Shown in pieces: positions 8,998-18,091 of a stretch of 64,000 nt of DNA. This DNA is from Neiella marina (GTDB taxonomy: Bacteria; Pseudomonadota; Gammaproteobacteria; Enterobacterales; Neiellaceae), in assembly GCF_002165625.1 (NCBI RefSeq), contig NZ_NGNS01000019.1:28113-92112 (forward strand), read 5' to 3'. Every line of letters starts with the position of its first letter. The first letter of the stretch is position 1. The notes beneath the pieces were generated by a model. It was not told the origin of the DNA and searched no databases. It worked only from the letters and a program-made list of their open reading frames with translations. Position numbers and translations under genes: made by a program.

Positions 8998-10059
8998 GTG
9001 AGAGTTTTGATAGTTGGCAATCGCTACTCCTCGAATATGGATGTTGGCAAAAGCCCAGAATACCGAACGTTTAAAATAGCTGGCGCTCTTGGCGAGCATG
9101 GTATTGATTGTCAGATTTGGTTAGTTAACTACAAGAATGGCGAGCATTACACCGATCCAAACGGACGATTCTTCTCACCATCGGCAAGAAATCCGAACTG
9201 GCTGAAAACTCGTCGCATATTACGACGTCAATTGAGCGATTTTAATCCCACCCACGTCTGGTTTACCAATGGCCCGATTGTTGGACTGGTGGCCTATTTG
9301 ATCTGCCCAGCATTGCTTAGTAAGCCAATTATTTATGAACAACTGGACAATTACGACACTTATTTCCCGAAGTGGCTGTTGCCGTTTTCATGGATGCATC
9401 GTGCGCTCAATCGGCGAAGCATATTGTCGCTCTATGTGACCAAAGAACTGATGTCGCATGACCTCTTAAGCGGTGGCGAGCAGATGGTTTTTCCCAATGG
9501 TTTTGACCCAGCGGTGTTTAAACCGATGGAGCAAAACACTTGCCGGCAGCTGTTGGGGCTCGAAGAGCATCAGACATATGTCGGCTATGCCGGCTCCCTT
9601 GATGTCAGAGTTAATGACAATTTGCAGCAAATTTTGCAACTCAGCAAAACGCTTGAGGTTCGATTTGCGATTGCCTCCAATAGTACTCAACCGGAATGGT
9701 TAGCACAGTATCCGAATGTTGATTGGCTGGGCGGTAAATCGATTAGCGAAGTAGCAACGGTGATCAACGCCTGTGACTTGATGTTGATTCCAAACCGGCA
9801 AGATGACTTTACCCAGTATTGTTTTCCCAGCAAGCTACTCGAATACATGGGGTGTGGCACACCGTTTCTAATCACGCCGATTAACTCACTCAATGGCATG
9901 GTGCCGGAGCAATATATATCGAGTTTTGACATGCAACATTTCGTTGCCGATATTGAGCGAGCGTTGGCCAACCCTCAGTCGCCTGCGCGTAATGAAGATT
10001 TCAGTTGGCAAGGTTTGTTAGCTGGCGTTGTTCAACGTTTACAAGGAATCGAACCGTGA
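8998..10059 (+). CDS. GT-B glycosyltransferase
   Basis: 353 aa, GTG start with a GAAGAGG run overlapping the end of the previous gene. The C-terminal half has VGYAGSLDVRVND, LGGKSISEVATVINACDLMLIPN and SKLLEYMGCGTPFLITP, the layout of GT4-like enzymes in which the usual EX7E is reduced to a KLLEYMGCGTP form, as in several capsule and teichuronic acid transferases. N-terminal VLIVGNRYSSNMDVGKS fits a GT-B acceptor domain. The GTG of the next gene overlaps its stop (GTGA). Likely one of a chain of transferases adding successive sugars of the repeat unit. Confidence 0.8.
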   Translation: MRVLIVGNRYSSNMDVGKSPEYRTFKIAGALGEHGIDCQIWLVNYKNGEHYTDPNGRFFSPSARNPNWLKTRRILRRQLSDFNPTHVWFTNGPIVGLVAYLICPALLSKPIIYEQLDNYDTYFPKWLLPFSWMHRALNRRSILSLYVTKELMSHDLLSGGEQMVFPNGFDPAVFKPMEQNTCRQLLGLEEHQTYVGYAGSLDVRVNDNLQQILQLSKTLEVRFAIASNSTQPEWLAQYPNVDWLGGKSISEVATVINACDLMLIPNRQDDFTQYCFPSKLLEYMGCGTPFLITPINSLNGMVPEQYISSFDMQHFVADIERALANPQSPARNEDFSWQGLLAGVVQRLQGIEP

Positions 10060-10928
10060 AGCTTTCCGTGATTATTCCAACGTTCAGAGACTGGCAACGA
10101 TTGTCGTTGTGTTTGCACGCACTTGAGCAACAAAGTTGGTCAAAGAACGACTTTGAAGTCATTGTGGCAAATAATGATCCCGCCGATCATGCTCCAGATG
10201 ATTTGTGCAATGACTTAACGATTCAAGTTCAAGTCATCGAGGCTCATCAAAAAGGTTCATATGCTGCTCGTAATGCCGGAGCAGCGATCGCCAGTGGTCA
10301 AATACTCTGCTTTACCGACGCTGATTGTGTGCCGAGTGTTGATTGGCTAACAAATATTGCCCGCCATTTTGCCGAATCCGATAGTTGCCAATTGCTGTTA
10401 TCCGGTGATGTCGTTATGTTCAGCGAGCATCATCCTGACTACCAATACAATTTTGCTGAATCGTATGATTTCTTTTTTGGCATCTCACAAAAGGACTATG
10501 CCGCGCGTCAAGTTGCCTGCACCGCAAACTTATCGATGCATCGCGAAGTGTTCGACAGCGTCGGGGGCTATGATGGTCGTTTGTTCTCCGGTGGCGATGT
10601 GGAGTTTTGCTCCAGAGCCGTCAAGGCGGGTGCGCTGTTTCAGTTTGATCAATCTTGCTTTGTCAAACACCCCTTGCGCCATACATTTAAATCGCTATTG
10701 GTAAAATCTCGCCGAGTCATCGGTGCGCGAATTCAACGCCAAGGCTATATAAAAAGCATTGGTACTCTCATGCCGCCACTTTATCGAATCGTTAAAATTG
10801 CTCAGGTTGACACCGTTCCTTGGGGGCTTCGATTGAAAGGAATGGCCAGTACCTTTGTGATTAAAGCAGCACAAATCTCGGAGTATGTCAGTTTGTTGCT
10901 CAAGCTAAAGAAAGCAGAGAATCGATAG
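10056..10928 (+). CDS. Family 2 glycosyltransferase
   Basis: 290-aa GT-A transferase. KLSVIIPTFRDW opens the domain, SYAARNAGAAIASG is the acceptor loop, CFTDADCVPS holds the DxD (Asp88, Asp90), and GGDVEFCSRA is the catalytic ED/DE region. The frame extends upstream to 10005, but the GTG at 10056 has AAGGA seven bases before it and overlaps the preceding stop. It ends exactly back to back with the convergent GT2 gene at 10929 (TAGCTA, no spacer). The two proteins share the same build, so they look like diverged paralogues. Confidence 0.87.
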   Translation: MKLSVIIPTFRDWQRLSLCLHALEQQSWSKNDFEVIVANNDPADHAPDDLCNDLTIQVQVIEAHQKGSYAARNAGAAIASGQILCFTDADCVPSVDWLTNIARHFAESDSCQLLLSGDVVMFSEHHPDYQYNFAESYDFFFGISQKDYAARQVACTANLSMHREVFDSVGGYDGRLFSGGDVEFCSRAVKAGALFQFDQSCFVKHPLRHTFKSLLVKSRRVIGARIQRQGYIKSIGTLMPPLYRIVKIAQVDTVPWGLRLKGMASTFVIKAAQISEYVSLLLKLKKAENR

Positions 10929-11858
10929 CTAACTGCGTTCAGCTTGTTTGACCAAACCAAGGTGGCAACGAATTTTTTGCCATGCAGCATAGGCGTTGAC
11001 GTAATAGTAAACGCCTATTGCTTTGAGTCTTAATACACTACTCTGATTGTTAAATTGCTGCCAAATCACTCGTCCTTTTCGTACCGGTGGCATCAAACCC
11101 ATTAAGATCCCTTGCCAGCCGACAAACTTAGCAGTGTTCGGGTCGGTATGGCGACGCGCATATGCGCCATGAGCAACGCGACGAGCTTTGGTTTCGTGTT
11201 CAATAAGTGTTGCTCTGGCTGGGTGAGCTACTTCTGCTGCTTCTGAGTACACCAGTACACCGCCTGCCGCGTGCAACCGGCGACACCACTCCTTATCGCC
11301 GCCCGATTTCAATTCATCATTGAATCGCCCGGTTTTTTCAAAAGCTGCGGCGGTCATCGAGAGGTTGGCGGTTACGGCATAATGCTGAGTTTGGACATAA
11401 GTTCGTTGCGGGAATGCTTTGATGACATCAAGGATCTCTATCGCCGTGGGTTGATTGGGGTCTGCACAAAAAATACTTACCGCTCCGCCCACTGCATCGA
11501 TGCCTGGTTGGGTAAGTGTTTGTAGAGCCTGTTCTAGCCATTGGTGGCTTGGAATGCAGTCGGCATCGGTAAAAGCGTAGTAATCCGCTTTTATATTAGC
11601 GAGCGCCTTATTCCTAGCGCTGTAACTACCTGGTTTAGACTCATGGAGTAGAGTGAAATTGGCGTAGCGGCCAACTAAATGGGTTGGTGGTGTTGAGGAA
11701 CCATTATCCACTGCTACGATGTGAAATCGGCTGCTATCCAGAGTTTGATTCGCTAGTGCCTCAAGGCATAGCTCTAATCGATCACCATCGTTATAAACAG
11801 GAATAATGACTGCGATTTCAACTGGCTGTGGTACAGCTAATGGTACATCGTAATGCAT
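10929..11858 (-). CDS. Family 2 glycosyltransferase, lone minus-strand gene in the left block
   Basis: 309-aa GT-A transferase with AVIIPVYNDGDRL, VDNGSSTPP, GSYSARNKAL, the DxD in AFTDADCIPS (Asp98, Asp100) and SGGDKEWCRRLHAAGG. The frame is open to a TTG at 11882, but ATG at 11858 has AAGGA seven to eight bases upstream. It is inserted in reverse orientation between plus-strand genes and resembles its convergent neighbour at 10056-10928, particularly in the ARN acceptor loop and DADC(V/I)PS motif. The inverted position may reflect a duplication and inversion. Exact sugar specificity is unknown. Confidence 0.86.
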   Translation of the reverse strand: MHYDVPLAVPQPVEIAVIIPVYNDGDRLELCLEALANQTLDSSRFHIVAVDNGSSTPPTHLVGRYANFTLLHESKPGSYSARNKALANIKADYYAFTDADCIPSHQWLEQALQTLTQPGIDAVGGAVSIFCADPNQPTAIEILDVIKAFPQRTYVQTQHYAVTANLSMTAAAFEKTGRFNDELKSGGDKEWCRRLHAAGGVLVYSEAAEVAHPARATLIEHETKARRVAHGAYARRHTDPNTAKFVGWQGILMGLMPPVRKGRVIWQQFNNQSSVLRLKAIGVYYYVNAYAAWQKIRCHLGLVKQAERS

Positions 11859-12105
11859 GGCCCAATCCTTTGGATAAAGCAATTAGTACTGCCGATTGTG
11901 GCTAGAGATGGTATCTAGAATAACAAAACCAACCGCCAAAACGAGGATTTATCCGGAAGACGTATGCTCAATCGTTAAAAAATTGTAATCGCCATCGAAA
12001 CGGTGTTAGTTTGGCGAAGGATTAGTGGCAGTTGTTATTGGCCATTGGTGACTTGGAAGCACAATCAAAACATGAGTTAACCAGAAGTTTCAGGGATGAT
12101 TATCG

Positions 12106-13578
12106 ATGTTGTTTAACTCCTACGAGTTCATTTTCTTTTTCTTGCCCTTGTGTTTGACGCTGTTTTTTATCGTTGGTCGTCACAACGCTAAATGGGCCAT
12201 TAGCTTGCTTGTCATTGCTTCGCTTGGTTTTTATGGCTGGTGGAAGGCGAGCTATTTAGTGCTGATTATCGGTTCGATGATCGGTAACTTCACCATCGGT
12301 AGATTGATTGAAAATGCGCTAATGCAATCTCAGCGTCGAGCGAAATGGGTATTGGCTTTTGGAGTTTCAGCAAACCTAGCGCTACTGGGCTATTACAAGT
12401 ACTTTAACTTCTTTTTAGACCAACTTACTGCCGTTTCTGGCTATGACTTCCAAGTGGGCAAGATCGTCTTGCCATTGGCGATTTCATTTTTCACCTTTCA
12501 GCAGATCGCCTACTTGGTCGATACCTATCGAAAGGAAATTGAAGAACACAGTTTTTTGCAGTACTGCTTATTTGTCACCTTCTTCCCGCAATTGATTGCA
12601 GGTCCGATTGTTCATCACAAAGAAATGCTGCCCCAGTTCGCTAAAGCAGAAACTTTCCGTTTTAACAGTTTTCATGTGTCCGTTGGGGTCACTCTATTTA
12701 GCGTTGGCTTGTTTAAAAAAGTGGTATTAGCTGACGGAGTAGCCGTTTACGCGACGCCGATTTTTGCCGCAGCTGACTCTGGCCAGTCGCTCAGCGGCTT
12801 TGAGGCATGGACGGGCACATTGGCTTACACCCTACAGTTGTACTTTGATTTTTCGGGATACTCCGACATGGCTTTGGGGTTGGCTCGACTGTTTGGTATT
12901 CGGTTACCTGAAAACTTTAATTCACCTTATAAGGCCACCAATATTGTCGACTTTTGGCGTCGTTGGCATATGACCCTTAGCCGATTCTTGAGAGATTATC
13001 TGTATATCGCTTTAGGGGGAAACCGCAAAGGTCCTGTGCGGCGTTACGGCAACTTGATGGCTACCATGGTACTAGGGGGCTTATGGCATGGTGCGGGTTG
13101 GAATTTTGTCATTTGGGGCTTTTTGCATGGCAGTTATCTTTGCGTCAATCATGCGTGGAGTAGTTTTCGTAACAGCCTGATACAAAGCCCGGTGGGGCGA
13201 ATTGAGCGTGCTTTCTATTGGGGGCTTACCCTATTAGCGGTGATGATCTCATGGGTCTTTTTCCGTGCAGTTACGCTGGATGGCGCCTTGGATATATTAA
13301 CGGCAATGACTCATGTGCAGAGCTGGTTTTCATACCAACAATCTTTGGTTGAAGCAAAAGCCGCAGTTCTATGGTGTAGCGTATTAATTGTTATTGCCTT
13401 AGTCGCGCCAAACTCTCTGCAAATCATGAAGTTTGTTGAACAAGAGCTTGCAGTATCTGATGAGAAAGGAAGGTTGAGCAGGTCTCTGCCGTGGGTTTCA
13501 ATAGCATCTGGACTTGCGGCTGTTGTTGCAGTTGGAAAAATCGGTCAGTTGTCTGAGTTTTTGTATTTCAATTTTTAG
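12106..13578 (+). CDS. MBOAT family O-acyltransferase (AlgI-like)
   Basis: 490-aa polytopic inner-membrane protein that should pass an acyl (usually acetyl) group across the membrane for O-acylation of the polysaccharide. It opens with MLFNSYEFIFFFLP, typical of AlgI/PatA relatives, and carries FWRRWHMTLSRFLRDY (from 283) and the catalytic-histidine segment GGLWHGAGW (324-332, His328). Length matches AlgI-type proteins. AGGGA lies nine bases before the ATG. Two SGNH-like proteins follow directly, as expected for periplasmic partners that place the acetyl group on the sugar. Confidence 0.92.
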   Translation: MLFNSYEFIFFFLPLCLTLFFIVGRHNAKWAISLLVIASLGFYGWWKASYLVLIIGSMIGNFTIGRLIENALMQSQRRAKWVLAFGVSANLALLGYYKYFNFFLDQLTAVSGYDFQVGKIVLPLAISFFTFQQIAYLVDTYRKEIEEHSFLQYCLFVTFFPQLIAGPIVHHKEMLPQFAKAETFRFNSFHVSVGVTLFSVGLFKKVVLADGVAVYATPIFAAADSGQSLSGFEAWTGTLAYTLQLYFDFSGYSDMALGLARLFGIRLPENFNSPYKATNIVDFWRRWHMTLSRFLRDYLYIALGGNRKGPVRRYGNLMATMVLGGLWHGAGWNFVIWGFLHGSYLCVNHAWSSFRNSLIQSPVGRIERAFYWGLTLLAVMISWVFFRAVTLDGALDILTAMTHVQSWFSYQQSLVEAKAAVLWCSVLIVIALVAPNSLQIMKFVEQELAVSDEKGRLSRSLPWVSIASGLAAVVAVGKIGQLSEFLYFNF

Positions 13579-13592
13579 AGGTGGATAAGCTG

Positions 13593-14747
13593 GTGTTTTC
13601 AAGGGCTCGTCATTATCTGCTTTGTTTTTTGATTTCGGCAATAACTGGCTTGGTTTGTTTGGGAGGGTGGAACTTTTTTGTTGACCCCAATTTCCTATTC
13701 CATTACAGCGAAGTATCCAGCCAAAACAAGGGGTTTGAGCGAGATTTCAAACCTTGGCATTTGCGGGCGAAAAAACCAGAAGTCGTAGTGATTGGTAACT
13801 CGAGACCATTGTTTAGTTTTGATGTTGATTTATTGCCCAATACAAATGCTTATAATTTTGCAATTGCTGGAGCGACAACTAGAGAACTTTTAGCAAATTT
13901 CAGGCACGCGGTTTACGCCGGCTCCGTTAAACAGGTTTACATGAACCTCGATAATGTATGTTCAAACATTGCTGTGCCACCCAACTTTCACTTGTCTTCG
14001 GATCTTTACACAAATGTTCGAGCTCACTTCCATCGTGCGTCAAGACTATTGCAAACACAAAATCTAACCGATTTTCTTATGGGTAAGCCCTTGCTTGATG
14101 ACAAATTATATGACTTGCAAGGTCGCCGAACTCGATTTGACTCCAATCGTACTCCGCGTGAGTCATTTCTCTTTCGAGAAAACAATAAAATCAGGAATGG
14201 ATTGAAAGCTCGTAGTTCATCACACTGCAATACTTCGGCGGTTAAAGAAATTCTTCGGCTAGCTCATCAATCTGGGATTCGCCTTTCAATCTTCACCAAC
14301 CCGATCCATATGCGCTACATAGAAATTGATCATATGTTTGGACGTTCGGAAAAAATTCTCGACACGAGAAAGAGAATACTTGTATCTGTCAATGAGCAAG
14401 TAGCAAAAGAAAGCGGAGAAGCTCCTTTCCCGATTTATGATTTTTTACTTGTTAATGAAGTTACTACAGAAGAAATAAGGTTTTCAGATTATCCTCCATC
14501 TAATTATTGGTTCGAATCGTCTCATTACAGGAAAGCGATTGGAGACATGATGGTTTTATTCATGTTGTCACCGGAGAAGTCCTTGGGAGTAGATGGATTT
14601 GCAAAAGTTATATCTTCGTCGAATATCGATCAGCACATTTCAGAGCAGGTAAGTCTGTTCAATCAGTGGCGAGACAACTCTCCTACCGTAATCAACGAAC
14701 TCTCAAAGAGAGCAAAAGCGATTGAGGGAGTTAACAAACTTGATTAA
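13593..14747 (+). CDS. Membrane-anchored SGNH-like protein, first of a tandem pair
   Basis: 384 aa with one N-terminal hydrophobic helix and a periplasmic domain. VVVIGNSRPLF (Ser70) fits block I of SGNH hydrolases with GNSR in place of GDSH, and WFESSHYRKAIGDMM (His311) fits the C-terminal block with the catalytic histidine; the usual Asp before it appears as Glu. The likely role is polysaccharide O-acetyl transfer with the MBOAT protein encoded just upstream. A GTG at 13581 is also in frame, but the GTG at 13593 has AGAGG nine or so bases upstream and aligns with the start of the paralogue at 14806. Confidence 0.65.
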   Translation: MFSRARHYLLCFLISAITGLVCLGGWNFFVDPNFLFHYSEVSSQNKGFERDFKPWHLRAKKPEVVVIGNSRPLFSFDVDLLPNTNAYNFAIAGATTRELLANFRHAVYAGSVKQVYMNLDNVCSNIAVPPNFHLSSDLYTNVRAHFHRASRLLQTQNLTDFLMGKPLLDDKLYDLQGRRTRFDSNRTPRESFLFRENNKIRNGLKARSSSHCNTSAVKEILRLAHQSGIRLSIFTNPIHMRYIEIDHMFGRSEKILDTRKRILVSVNEQVAKESGEAPFPIYDFLLVNEVTTEEIRFSDYPPSNYWFESSHYRKAIGDMMVLFMLSPEKSLGVDGFAKVISSSNIDQHISEQVSLFNQWRDNSPTVINELSKRAKAIEGVNKLD

Positions 14748-14805
14748 GTTAAAGTTTGTCTAAATTACCAGTATTTCTGGGAAGCGTATCGACTAAGGGA
14801 ACAGT

Positions 14806-15960
14806 GTGTACATTAGGGCAGCGTATCTGAATTTATGGATTATCAGCGTAATGCTAGGCTTTGCTGGAGTTGCTGTGGTTAACTGGTGGGTCGATCCTTT
14901 GTCGATGTTTCCACCTAAGCCTGTCCTAGAAACAGTGGCCGGATACGAGAGGGAAACGAAGCCATGGCATGTAATTGAAAGCCAACCTAGTACTATTTTG
15001 CTCGGTAATTCTCGGAATTATCATTCATTGTGGATTGGTCAGCATCAGCCTGATAGTTACAATTTTTCGGTGCCAGGCGCTACGATCAATGAGTTGTTGA
15101 GGGCATTTGAACATGCGCTTTATCACGCTCCAATCAAACATGTTTTGGTAGCAGCTGACTATATATGTGATCGAGAGAATGACGGAAACCTAAACTACTA
15201 TAGCGCCACTCCAACTGAATACGCATTGAGTCGAGTGCGTCGGCTAGGATATTTGATTTCTCTAAATACTCTAAAGAAATCTCTCCGAGTTATAGTTCGC
15301 TCCAAACCATTCCGTGTGTTGATGCAAGAAGATGGAAGCCGAGCATTTTTCCCATATGAGAATCTTGGTGCAACGCAATTGCAGCGAGTTGAAAAGAGAG
15401 AAAGCATTAGAATCAATCGAGGTCTCAGGCAACAAAAACGAATGGATGATACGCGACAGTGCCGAACAGAATCCCTCCGTCGAATTATGGTGTTAGCTCA
15501 TCAGAACAATGTGAAGTTAAGCTTCTTCATTAACCCTCAGCAGGTTAGATATGTCTGGTTGTCTTCCCATTTTGGGAGGAAGCTGTATGGTCAGCAAAGC
15601 AAAGCTACGCTGGTTTCTTTGAATCAAGAAGTAGCTGATGAGTTTGCTGCCGACGCGCCTAGTATCTTTGACTTTCAAGTATTCGATAAACACACGATCG
15701 AACCGTTCTCGGCAGAGAGTATGTATTGGTGGGAATCATCGCACTATAAACCGCTACTTGGGGATTTAATGCTCAATACGATGTTTTCATCGAGCCCTTC
15801 TGAGTTTGTATTCGGTGTGCTATTAAATGAAACGAATATCAATGGTGAACTTCAAAAGCAAGCTGCATATTATCAGCACTGGCAAAGCTCGAACCCCGAA
15901 GTGGTTGGTGCGCTTAAAGCTAAAGTGAAGCTCGCCTCTAGGCAAGGAGCCGCTCTTTGA
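14806..15960 (+). CDS. Membrane-anchored SGNH-like protein, second of a tandem pair
   Basis: 384 aa, GTG start with AAGGGA upstream. It parallels the preceding protein along its length: N-terminal helix then WWVDP (WNFFVDP in the other), YERETKPWH (FERDFKPWH), ILLGNSRNYH with Ser69, YNFSVPGATINELL (YNFAIAGATTRELL) and WWESSHYKPLLGDLM with His313. The pair is a tandem duplication that has diverged strongly. One MBOAT gene serves two such proteins, so they may act on different sugars or one may be a helper. The next gene starts within its stop codon. Confidence 0.63.
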   Translation: MYIRAAYLNLWIISVMLGFAGVAVVNWWVDPLSMFPPKPVLETVAGYERETKPWHVIESQPSTILLGNSRNYHSLWIGQHQPDSYNFSVPGATINELLRAFEHALYHAPIKHVLVAADYICDRENDGNLNYYSATPTEYALSRVRRLGYLISLNTLKKSLRVIVRSKPFRVLMQEDGSRAFFPYENLGATQLQRVEKRESIRINRGLRQQKRMDDTRQCRTESLRRIMVLAHQNNVKLSFFINPQQVRYVWLSSHFGRKLYGQQSKATLVSLNQEVADEFAADAPSIFDFQVFDKHTIEPFSAESMYWWESSHYKPLLGDLMLNTMFSSSPSEFVFGVLLNETNINGELQKQAAYYQHWQSSNPEVVGALKAKVKLASRQGAAL

Positions 15961-16841
15961 GTTACCCAAAAATTTCAATCATCATCCCAGTTTTTAACGA
16001 CCTATCAGCTATTCAAGAAACTCTGGGACAGCTAAAAAAACAATCAATTGATAGCAGCTTATTTGAAATAGTTGTTGTTGATAATGGTTCGACAGATGGT
16101 TCGTTAGAGTGGCTCGCACAGCAACCCGAAATCACCCTCATTAAAGAGCATGAGAACCAAGGGAGTCCCTATTCGTGCCGCAATCGGGGTATTGAAGCAA
16201 GTGCCGGCGATTATATTGCACTGCTAGATTCCACCTGTATTCCTGCAGAAGATTGGGTCTCATCAGGCTTAGATTATCTCGATGAGCATCCAAATTGTGA
16301 TTTGTTTGGTGGTCAAGTGTTATTCAATTTCGAGGATAAAGTGACTGCGGGCAAGGTTTACGATTCCGTAACCAACGTGCAAATGGAAAGTGCTATCAAA
16401 CAAAGGCGTTCGGCCAAAACTGCAAACCTGTGGGTGCGTCGTTCAGTGTTTAGCACAGTCGGAATGTTTGAAGAAAGGGTCCGCTCAGGTGAAGACATGC
16501 GATGGACAGGCTACTGCTCAGAGCAGGGCTTGCAACTGGATTACTGCGAAACCTGTACAGTGTTCAAGTATGCCCGCTCAACTAGCGAATTGTTGACCAA
16601 GCAAGTGAGAGTCGGTAAAGGTCAAGTGCGCCTGTGGCAAGAGCAGGACAATTTGAAGCCGATGATGAAACAAGCGCTAAAAAAGGTATTTCCTGCGCGA
16701 AGGGAAAACGTACGCAAGTTGGCGGCAAAAAGTAAGCAAGTTGATTGCAAAGGGTTCCTGTACTTTAGGTTCTACTGGGTTGCTTACTTAAGCGGTATGG
16801 CAACATTACTAGGAAACTTGATCGGCTGGCTTAAGCGATAA
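15957..16841 (+). CDS. Family 2 glycosyltransferase with altered DxD motif
   Basis: 294 aa, TTG start overlapping the preceding stop, with AAGGAG upstream. The GT-A outline is clear: ISIIIPVFNDL, VVDNGSTDGSLEWL and SPYSCRNRGIEASAGDY. The metal-binding motif, DADC in the related genes at 10056 and 10929, here reads LLDSTCIPAEDW (Asp91-Ser-Thr93), so the second acidic residue is missing. SGEDMRWTGYC supplies the downstream acidic pair. It may use a different metal ligand or be catalytically weakened. It sits between the acetylation genes and a toroid protein, all closely spaced. Confidence 0.82.
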   Translation: MSYPKISIIIPVFNDLSAIQETLGQLKKQSIDSSLFEIVVVDNGSTDGSLEWLAQQPEITLIKEHENQGSPYSCRNRGIEASAGDYIALLDSTCIPAEDWVSSGLDYLDEHPNCDLFGGQVLFNFEDKVTAGKVYDSVTNVQMESAIKQRRSAKTANLWVRRSVFSTVGMFEERVRSGEDMRWTGYCSEQGLQLDYCETCTVFKYARSTSELLTKQVRVGKGQVRLWQEQDNLKPMMKQALKKVFPARRENVRKLAAKSKQVDCKGFLYFRFYWVAYLSGMATLLGNLIGWLKR

Positions 16842-16854
16842 TAAGGAAAATTTG

Positions 16855-17988
16855 GTGTTGGATTCGATAGTAATATCATTAGCGGATAAAGCGCTTCAAC
16901 AATTGGAGCATCAAGGCTTCATCAAAGGCGGACACAACGGCCCATATTTTGATCCAGAAACACCGGTCCGGAATACTGCTCATTGGGCAACCACATTTGC
17001 CATTCTTTTAAAACGAACTGGAGATGAAAAGTATCGTCAGGCGGTGGCCGCTTGTATCAACTACTTGAAATCGCAAGCCGCGCGCCCTATGAATTCTGCT
17101 TTCCATTGTCGGACTAGCGTAAGAAAAGACTTTTCGAATGGCACAATTGGCCAAGCTTGGGCCATCGAAGGATTGGTGTCCGGTTACCAAGTATTGGGTG
17201 ACGAATCATGTTTGCAGTTGGCTGAAGAGACCTTTTTGCTCCACGTGTTTGATGAGCGCATGAAAATTTGGAAAATTCGAAATGTCGATGGCAGTTTACG
17301 TGACTTCGATATGACCTTTAACCACCAACTATGGCTTGCCGCAGCAGGATACGTTTTGTTATCTGTTCGCGAAAACGAGACAATTCGACGACAGTGTGAT
17401 GCTTTTATGGGCGATTTGCCGCTGAGATTGCGGGTATACCGCAATGGCTTAATCAAGCATGATCTCATCAATACCCCAACAGCAGTTAAGAAGCTGAAGT
17501 CCAAAGTTGATGCGGTGATGCAGGCATATCGGCTCAAGAAAGCTGGCAAGACCAAACAGTACAAAGAAAACGGTTATCATCTGTTTAATGTTTATGCGTT
17601 CGCATTGATTAAAGAGTACGGTGGCAATGATGATTTCTTGGGTTTACCGGCTTTTGAACAGGCGCTGGCATATTGTGTCACTGATGAGTTGTTAGGTTGG
17701 CAAGAAGAAGCCAACCGAGCAATGGATTATAACAATATGAAGGGCGTCACCCATGATGAGATTAATATCTATGGTTATGGCTACAATGCGCCTGGGTTTG
17801 AGCTGCCATACATTGCCAAAGTGTTTGGTAACCTGTTGCCTTCGCTAGAAGCTACCGCAGCAACAGCGATTAACAAGCAGCTCGAATATACCTACAACCA
17901 AAAGATAGACTCTTTTGCTAACAACACTGAGGATGCCAACACGTTGAATGCTCGAATATATGAGTACGTTCGGAGTTGGCGATCTTAA
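16855..17988 (+). CDS. Uncharacterised protein with an (alpha/alpha) toroid-like pattern
   Basis: About 377 aa, no signal peptide. Repeated helical pairs such as NTAHWATTFAILLKRTGDEKY, GTIGQAWAIEGLVSGYQVLG and FNHQLWLAAAGYVLLS resemble proteins with an alpha/alpha-barrel (unsaturated glucuronyl hydrolases, epimerases, lanthionine cyclase-like proteins). I do not recognise a named family. AAGGA lies seven bases before the GTG at 16855; a TTG at 16852 is also in frame. The position among glycosyltransferases suggests a sugar-related task, but function is not shown. A gap of about 100 bp separates it from the sulfotransferase gene. Confidence 0.6.
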   Translation: MLDSIVISLADKALQQLEHQGFIKGGHNGPYFDPETPVRNTAHWATTFAILLKRTGDEKYRQAVAACINYLKSQAARPMNSAFHCRTSVRKDFSNGTIGQAWAIEGLVSGYQVLGDESCLQLAEETFLLHVFDERMKIWKIRNVDGSLRDFDMTFNHQLWLAAAGYVLLSVRENETIRRQCDAFMGDLPLRLRVYRNGLIKHDLINTPTAVKKLKSKVDAVMQAYRLKKAGKTKQYKENGYHLFNVYAFALIKEYGGNDDFLGLPAFEQALAYCVTDELLGWQEEANRAMDYNNMKGVTHDEINIYGYGYNAPGFELPYIAKVFGNLLPSLEATAATAINKQLEYTYNQKIDSFANNTEDANTLNARIYEYVRSWRS

Positions 17989-18041
17989 CCAGTCGTTCAA
18001 GACTTTCAGCATATAAAAACAACGAAACAAGAACGGCATAA

Positions 18042-18056
18042 CTGACGCAACGTCAG
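18042..18056. repeat. Perfect short inverted repeat upstream of a sulfotransferase gene
   Basis: CTGACG and CGTCAG are separated by CAA in the 103-bp gap between the toroid protein and the sulfotransferase. It could fold as a 6-bp hairpin and is followed by an A/T-rich stretch ending in TTTT, so it may be a weak terminator or an operator. Confidence 0.4.
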
Positions 18057-18091
18057 AATCAAATTTTGAACATGCCATTGGAGCGGAGCTT

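Noticed and set aside
12002..12060. GG-N10-GC pairs (12002-12015 and 12047-12060) as sigma-54 promoters of the MBOAT gene
   Set aside because: Only the dinucleotides match; the rest of the consensus is absent and such pairs are frequent by chance.
18035..18048. GGCA...GCAA as a sigma-54 site before the sulfotransferase gene
   Set aside because: Spacing is right but TTGC is replaced by ACGC and TGG by CGG; too weak to claim.
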